Shown here one piece after another: positions 13,409 through 15,898 of a stretch of 15,898 nt of DNA. Both the position numbers and the translations under genes were made by a program. Positions within the stretch are counted from its first letter, which is position 1. Each line of letters opens with the position of its first letter. A model generated the notes under the pieces. The model ran no database searches. It was given only the letters and a program-made list of their open reading frames with translations, and was not told where the DNA came from. This DNA comes from Pseudomonadota bacterium (GTDB lineage: Bacteria > Pseudomonadota > Gammaproteobacteria > Burkholderiales > Rhodocyclaceae). The stretch covers positions 1 to 15,898 of the forward strand of contig JAJZPJ010000045.1 in the NCBI GenBank assembly GCA_021811225.1, in the 5' to 3' direction.

Positions 13409-14707
13409 TCAAGCGTTGGCGACCTTCTTCTCGAAGAATTGCTCATCCTCGGTCGAGCCTTTCAAGGCGGTGGTCGAGGATTGACCGCCTTCGATGGTCT
13501 GGGTCACGGCATCGAAGTATCCGGTACCGACTTCGCGCTGGTGCTTGACCGCGGTGAAGCCCCGATCGATCGCGGCGAACTCGGCCTCCTGCAGTTCGAC
13601 GAAGGCCGACATCTGCTTGCGGGCGTAGCCGTGGGCAAGATTGAACATCGAATAGTTGAGACTGTGGAAGCCGGCCAAGGTGATGAACTGGAACTTGTAA
13701 CCCATGGCGCCCAGTGCCGACTGGAAGGAGGCGATGGTGGCGTCGTCGAGATTCTTCTTCCAGTTGAACGAAGGCGAACAGTTGTAGGCCAGCAACTTGC
13801 CGGGGAACTTGGCGTGGATGGCGTCGGCGAAAGCCTTGGCGTAGGCCAGATCGGGCTTGCCGGTCTCGCACCAGAGGAGATCGACGTAAGGGGCGTAGGC
13901 CAAGCCGCGCGCCACCGACTGCTCCAGGCCGGCACGGGTGCGGTAGAAACCCTCGACGGTGCGCTCGCCGGTGCAAAACGGCTTGTCGAGGTCATCGACG
14001 TCGGAAGTGATCAAGTCGGCGGCTTCTGCGTCGGTGCGCGCGATGACCAGGGTCGGCACGCCCATGACATCGGCGGCCAGACGCGCGGCAACCAGCTTGG
14101 CGACGGCTTCGCGGGTCGGTACCAGAACCTTGCCGCCCATGTGACCGCATTTTTTCACCGAAGCGAGTTGGTCCTCGAAATGCACCCCGGCGGCCCCCGC
14201 CTCGATCATCGATTTCATCAGCTCGAAGGCGTTCAATACGCCGCCGAATCCGGCTTCGGCATCGGCGACGATGGGCGCGAAGTAATCGACGTCGTTCTTG
14301 CCTTCCGACCACTGGATCTGGTCGGCGCGAGCAAAGGTGTTGTTGATGCGCCTGACCACCATCGGCACCGAGTTGGCCGGATAGAGCGATTGGTCGGGAT
14401 ACATTTCGCCGGCGAGATTGGCGTCGCCCGCCACCTGCCAGCCGGAGAGATAAATCGCCTTCAAGCCGGCTTTCACCTGCTGCATCGCCTGGTTGCCGGT
14501 CAGCGCTCCCAAGGTTGCGACGAAGGGCTCGGTGTGCAGCAGCTTCCACAGTTTCTCGGCGCCGCGGCGGGCGAGCGTATGCTCGACCTGCAGCGACCCG
14601 CGTAGGCGGACCACGTCTTCCGCCGAGTAGGTACGCGAAATGCCCTTCCAGCGGGGGTTTTCGGCCCATTCTTTTTTCAGTTTGGCGACTTCAAGTTCAC
14701 GGCTCAT
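13409..14707 (-). CDS. aceA: Isocitrate lyase
   Basis: AceA splits isocitrate into succinate and glyoxylate, the entry step of the glyoxylate shunt used for growth on acetate and fatty acids. The 432 residue protein is full length. It has WQVAGDANLAGEMYPDQS (90-107), ADAEAGFGGVLNAFE (148-162), VHFEDQLASVKKCGHMGGK (175-193) with the catalytic Cys187, LVIARTDAEAA, and YNCSPSFNWKK for glyoxylate binding. The start is fixed by a strong AGAGGAT ribosome binding site. It is first in the aceA-aceB pair and has a long AT-rich control region upstream with a good sigma-70 promoter and a leader of about 180 nt. Confidence 0.99.
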   Translation of the reverse strand: MSRELEVAKLKKEWAENPRWKGISRTYSAEDVVRLRGSLQVEHTLARRGAEKLWKLLHTEPFVATLGALTGNQAMQQVKAGLKAIYLSGWQVAGDANLAGEMYPDQSLYPANSVPMVVRRINNTFARADQIQWSEGKNDVDYFAPIVADAEAGFGGVLNAFELMKSMIEAGAAGVHFEDQLASVKKCGHMGGKVLVPTREAVAKLVAARLAADVMGVPTLVIARTDAEAADLITSDVDDLDKPFCTGERTVEGFYRTRAGLEQSVARGLAYAPYVDLLWCETGKPDLAYAKAFADAIHAKFPGKLLAYNCSPSFNWKKNLDDATIASFQSALGAMGYKFQFITLAGFHSLNYSMFNLAHGYARKQMSAFVELQEAEFAAIDRGFTAVKHQREVGTGYFDAVTQTIEGGQSSTTALKGSTEDEQFFEKKVANA

Positions 14708-14713
14708 ATTTAA

Positions 14714-14720
14714 ATCCTCT
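14714..14720 (-). promoter_or_regulatory. Ribosome binding site of aceA
   Basis: AGAGGAT on the minus strand ends 6 nt before the aceA ATG and is followed by an A/T-rich spacer. It is the strongest Shine-Dalgarno in the window, in keeping with a highly expressed enzyme. Confidence 0.8.
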
Positions 14721-14821
14721 AGGTTGGATGTTGGTGATCACGGCGCCGCCGGCGTACCTTGAGAGTGCGATGAGCGGCGTCCATCCACGGGGCGGCCAGA
14801 GATCCGATCTGGCAAACCAAA

Positions 14822-14855
14822 GGGCGGGAAAGGGTAAGGTCCGCCCCTACGGACC
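14822..14855. repeat. REP-like palindromic element in the aceA leader
   Basis: GGGCGG (14822-14827) can pair with CCGCCC (14841-14846). Alternatively GGTCCG (14838-14843) can pair with CGGACC (14850-14855) around CCCCTA. The two stems share bases and are mutually exclusive. The minus-strand core GTAGGGGCGGACC looks like the small dispersed palindromes seen in many GC-rich genomes. It would lie in the 5' untranslated region of aceA. Confidence 0.55.
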
Positions 14856-14896
14856 AGGCCAGGGCTGTTGCCTATGGTCGAGTTCGTGTTATGAGA

Positions 14897-14925
14897 AGTA
14901 TAAGGGGGTTTTTGCAGAGCAACAA
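14897..14925 (-). promoter_or_regulatory. Sigma-70 promoter of aceA
   Basis: On the minus strand TTGTTG (14920-14925) and TATACT (14897-14902) are separated by exactly 17 bp. The predicted start near 14890 gives a leader of about 183 nt before the aceA ATG. The -10 matches 5 of 6 consensus positions and the -35 matches 3 of 6, typical of an activated promoter. Confidence 0.6.
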
Positions 14926-14935
14926 TAACTTGAGC

Positions 14936-14948
14936 CATCAGAACCTTA
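14936..14948 (+). promoter_or_regulatory. Candidate IHF binding site
   Basis: CATCAGAACCTTA matches the IHF consensus WATCARNNNNTTR at every fixed position except the first base, and it borders an A/T-rich tract. It sits about 11 bp upstream of the proposed aceA -35. IHF is known to act at the glyoxylate operon of E. coli. One short match is weak evidence alone. Confidence 0.3.
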
Positions 14949-15049
14949 TATTATTAATCGATATTCATCAATAACATAAAAACAAAATTCCGCAATGTGA
15001 AACGTAATTCGTGCTCGTGAAATGCGCGGATGGTGCGGTGCACTATGAG

Positions 15050-15544
15050 TCAGTGCAGTGGCTGCTCGCAGACGACAATACCGTCTTCGTCGGCATAGAG
15101 ATACTCACCCGGCCGAAAAGCGACACCACCGAAGCTCACCGCGATGTCGCTCTCGCCGATATTTTTCTTCACCGACTTCAACGGATGCGTGGCCAAGGCC
15201 AGCACGCCGATCGGCATGGCCGATAGGGCGCGTGCGTCGCGGACACAGCCGTAAGCCACGATTCCCGTCCAGCCGTTGGCGACGGCCAGTTGCGCCAACT
15301 GGTCGCCGACCAGGGCGCAGCGCAGCGAGCCGCCACCATCGATGACCAGTACGCGGCCCAGTCCGGGCTGGCTCAGGCTCGTTCTGACCAGCGAATTGTC
15401 CTCGAACAGCTTGAGTGTGCTGATGCTGCCGTGAAAGGCAGCTTTGCCACCGTAGCTGCGGAACATCGGCGCCACCACGCGCAGGCGCCCCTCTCTCAGC
15501 GCCTCTTCGTTGCCATCGAGCAAGTCAGCGGTGTGGACAATCAT
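15050..15544 (-). CDS. RraA family protein, probable HMG/CHA-type aldolase
   Basis: The 164 residue protein belongs to the RraA / 4-hydroxy-4-methyl-2-oxoglutarate aldolase family. Family marks are VVAPMFRSYGGKAAFHG (23-39), LFEDNSLV (46-53), GRVLVIDGGGSLRCALVGD (63-81) and GESDIAVSFGGVAFRPGEYL. E. coli RraA binds RNase E and inhibits it. Here, however, D81, R102 and D103 form the complete D-X20-R-D signature of the divalent-metal aldolases; E. coli RraA has Gln in place of the last Asp. I therefore favour a pyruvate-releasing aldolase or oxaloacetate decarboxylase activity, with RNase E control possible but unproved. GGAAG lies before the ATG, directly behind the clpA terminator. No protocatechuate or gallate pathway genes are adjacent. 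Confidence 0.9.
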   Translation of the reverse strand: MIVHTADLLDGNEEALREGRLRVVAPMFRSYGGKAAFHGSISTLKLFEDNSLVRTSLSQPGLGRVLVIDGGGSLRCALVGDQLAQLAVANGWTGIVAYGCVRDARALSAMPIGVLALATHPLKSVKKNIGESDIAVSFGGVAFRPGEYLYADEDGIVVCEQPLH

Positions 15545-15559
15545 GGCAATCTTCCAGAT

Positions 15560-15588
15560 AAAAAAACGGCCTGGCTAATGCCAAGCCG
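15560..15588 (-). terminator. Intrinsic terminator of clpA
   Basis: Read on the minus strand, CGGC-T-TGGC (15588-15580), loop ATTA, and GCCA-G-GCCG (15575-15567) form an 8 bp stem with one central mismatch, followed at once by T7 (15566-15560). It lies 22 bp after the clpA stop and only 15 bp before the rraA start codon. Confidence 0.85.
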
Positions 15589-15610
15589 CCGTCAGTGAAG
15601 GGGTGAAGCC

Positions 15611-15898
15611 TTATAGTGCGGGTTCGAGTGCCTCTTCAAAAATCAGTTTCACCTTCTGTTCGTCGTCTAAGTCGATGGTGACCCGTCCGCCGTTGGCCAG
15701 ACGGCCGAACAGCAACTCATCTGCGAGAGCGGAACGAATGGTGTCCTGGATCAGGCGAGCCATCGGTCGCGCGCCCATCAGCGGATCGAAGCCGTGCTCG
15801 GCGAGCCATGTCTTGAGCGCGTCGGTGAAAATCGCCTCGACTTTCTTCTCGTGCAGTTGTCCCTCGAGCTGCATCAGGAACTTCTCGACGACGCGCAG
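15611..15898 (-). CDS. clpA: ATP-dependent Clp protease ATP-binding subunit ClpA (C-terminal part)
   Basis: The last 95 codons of a gene that enters from the right edge. ClpA is the hexameric AAA+ unfoldase that feeds substrates, including N-degron proteins delivered by ClpS, to ClpP. The visible part is the D2 small domain: VVEKFLMQLEGQL, then WLAEHGFDPLMGARPMARLI with the sensor-2 GAR motif, the helix QDTIRSALADELLFGRL, and the closing strand GGRVTIDL. LMGARPMARLIQD and ELLFG distinguish ClpA from ClpB and ClpC. The TAA stop at 15611-15613 is followed by a T-tract terminator. Confidence 0.96.
   Translation of the reverse strand: MRVVEKFLMQLEGQLHEKKVEAIFTDALKTWLAEHGFDPLMGARPMARLIQDTIRSALADELLFGRLANGGRVTIDLDDEQKVKLIFEEALEPAL

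Larger units (their letters stand above)
14885..15010. other. AT-rich control region upstream of aceA
   Basis: Within the 342 bp gap between aceA and rraA (14708-15049), about 14885-15010 is markedly AT-rich against a very GC-rich background, and TTATATTATTAATCGATATT is its poorest part. It holds the aceA promoter, a candidate IHF site, and a direct repeat TGTGAAACG (14996-15004) / CGTGAAATG (15016-15024) spaced by 20 bp. I see no credible gene here; the short frames that cross it lack start signals and family likeness. Confidence 0.65.

Noticed and set aside
14738..14938. 66-codon minus-strand frame in the aceA leader
   Set aside because: It has no family likeness and runs through the REP-like palindrome. 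Its start at 14938 lies upstream of the predicted transcription start near 14890, so it would not be translated from that mRNA.
1..15898. tRNA, rRNA, CRISPR arrays, insertion sequences, prophage genes
   Set aside because: I looked in all intergenic gaps for cloverleaf-like TTCGANNC signals, regular spaced repeats and transposase frames, and found none.

Overview
The window is a GC-rich (about two thirds G+C by eye), densely packed chromosomal segment of a Gram-negative bacterium. It is most likely a betaproteobacterium close to the Rhodocyclaceae. This rests on gene order (mutL-miaA; purN-DUF3108-RNA methyltransferase; rpmB-rpmG; radC / coaBC-dut; the glyoxylate pair aceA-aceB) and on protein style, not on a database search. 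I see no rRNA, tRNA, CRISPR, insertion sequence or prophage. It reads as core genome, and I did not find a clearly new multi-gene system in it.

Layout. Positions 1-2118 (minus) hold mutL followed by the start of miaA, separated by a 175 bp gap full of perfect inverted repeats. Positions 2182-8060 (plus) hold dedA, purN, a DUF3108 exported protein, an RsmB/NOP-type rRNA cytosine methyltransferase, an MscS-type channel and a membrane fatty acid desaturase. The run ends at a perfect bidirectional terminator. Positions 8130-9334 (minus) hold radC, rpmB and rpmG, with a good sigma-70 promoter in front of rpmB. Positions 9379-11664 (plus) hold coaBC, dut and marC with almost no spacing. Positions 11706-14707 (minus) hold aceA then aceB, split by a strong hairpin. 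A 342 bp, partly AT-rich control region (14708-15049) lies upstream of aceA. Positions 15050-15898 (minus) hold an RraA/HMG-aldolase family gene and the 3' end of clpA, with a T-tract terminator between them.

How the genes work together. MutL (mismatch repair) and MiaA (tRNA i6A37 synthesis) are a classical pair. PurN serves purine synthesis, CoaBC makes 4'-phosphopantetheine for coenzyme A, and Dut protects DNA from uracil. The desaturase, DedA, MscS and MarC proteins act at the membrane. AceA plus AceB form the complete glyoxylate shunt, so the organism should be able to grow on acetate or fatty acids. ClpA is the unfoldase partner of ClpP.

The points most worth a second look are non-coding or architectural. 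They are a 27 bp minisatellite inside mutL, the structured mutL-miaA gap, the aceA leader with a REP-like palindrome, the aceA-aceB hairpin, the clpA terminator pressed against the rraA ribosome binding site, a rraA product that keeps the aldolase D-X20-R-D signature, and a desaturase whose C-terminal third recalls a transposase helical domain.
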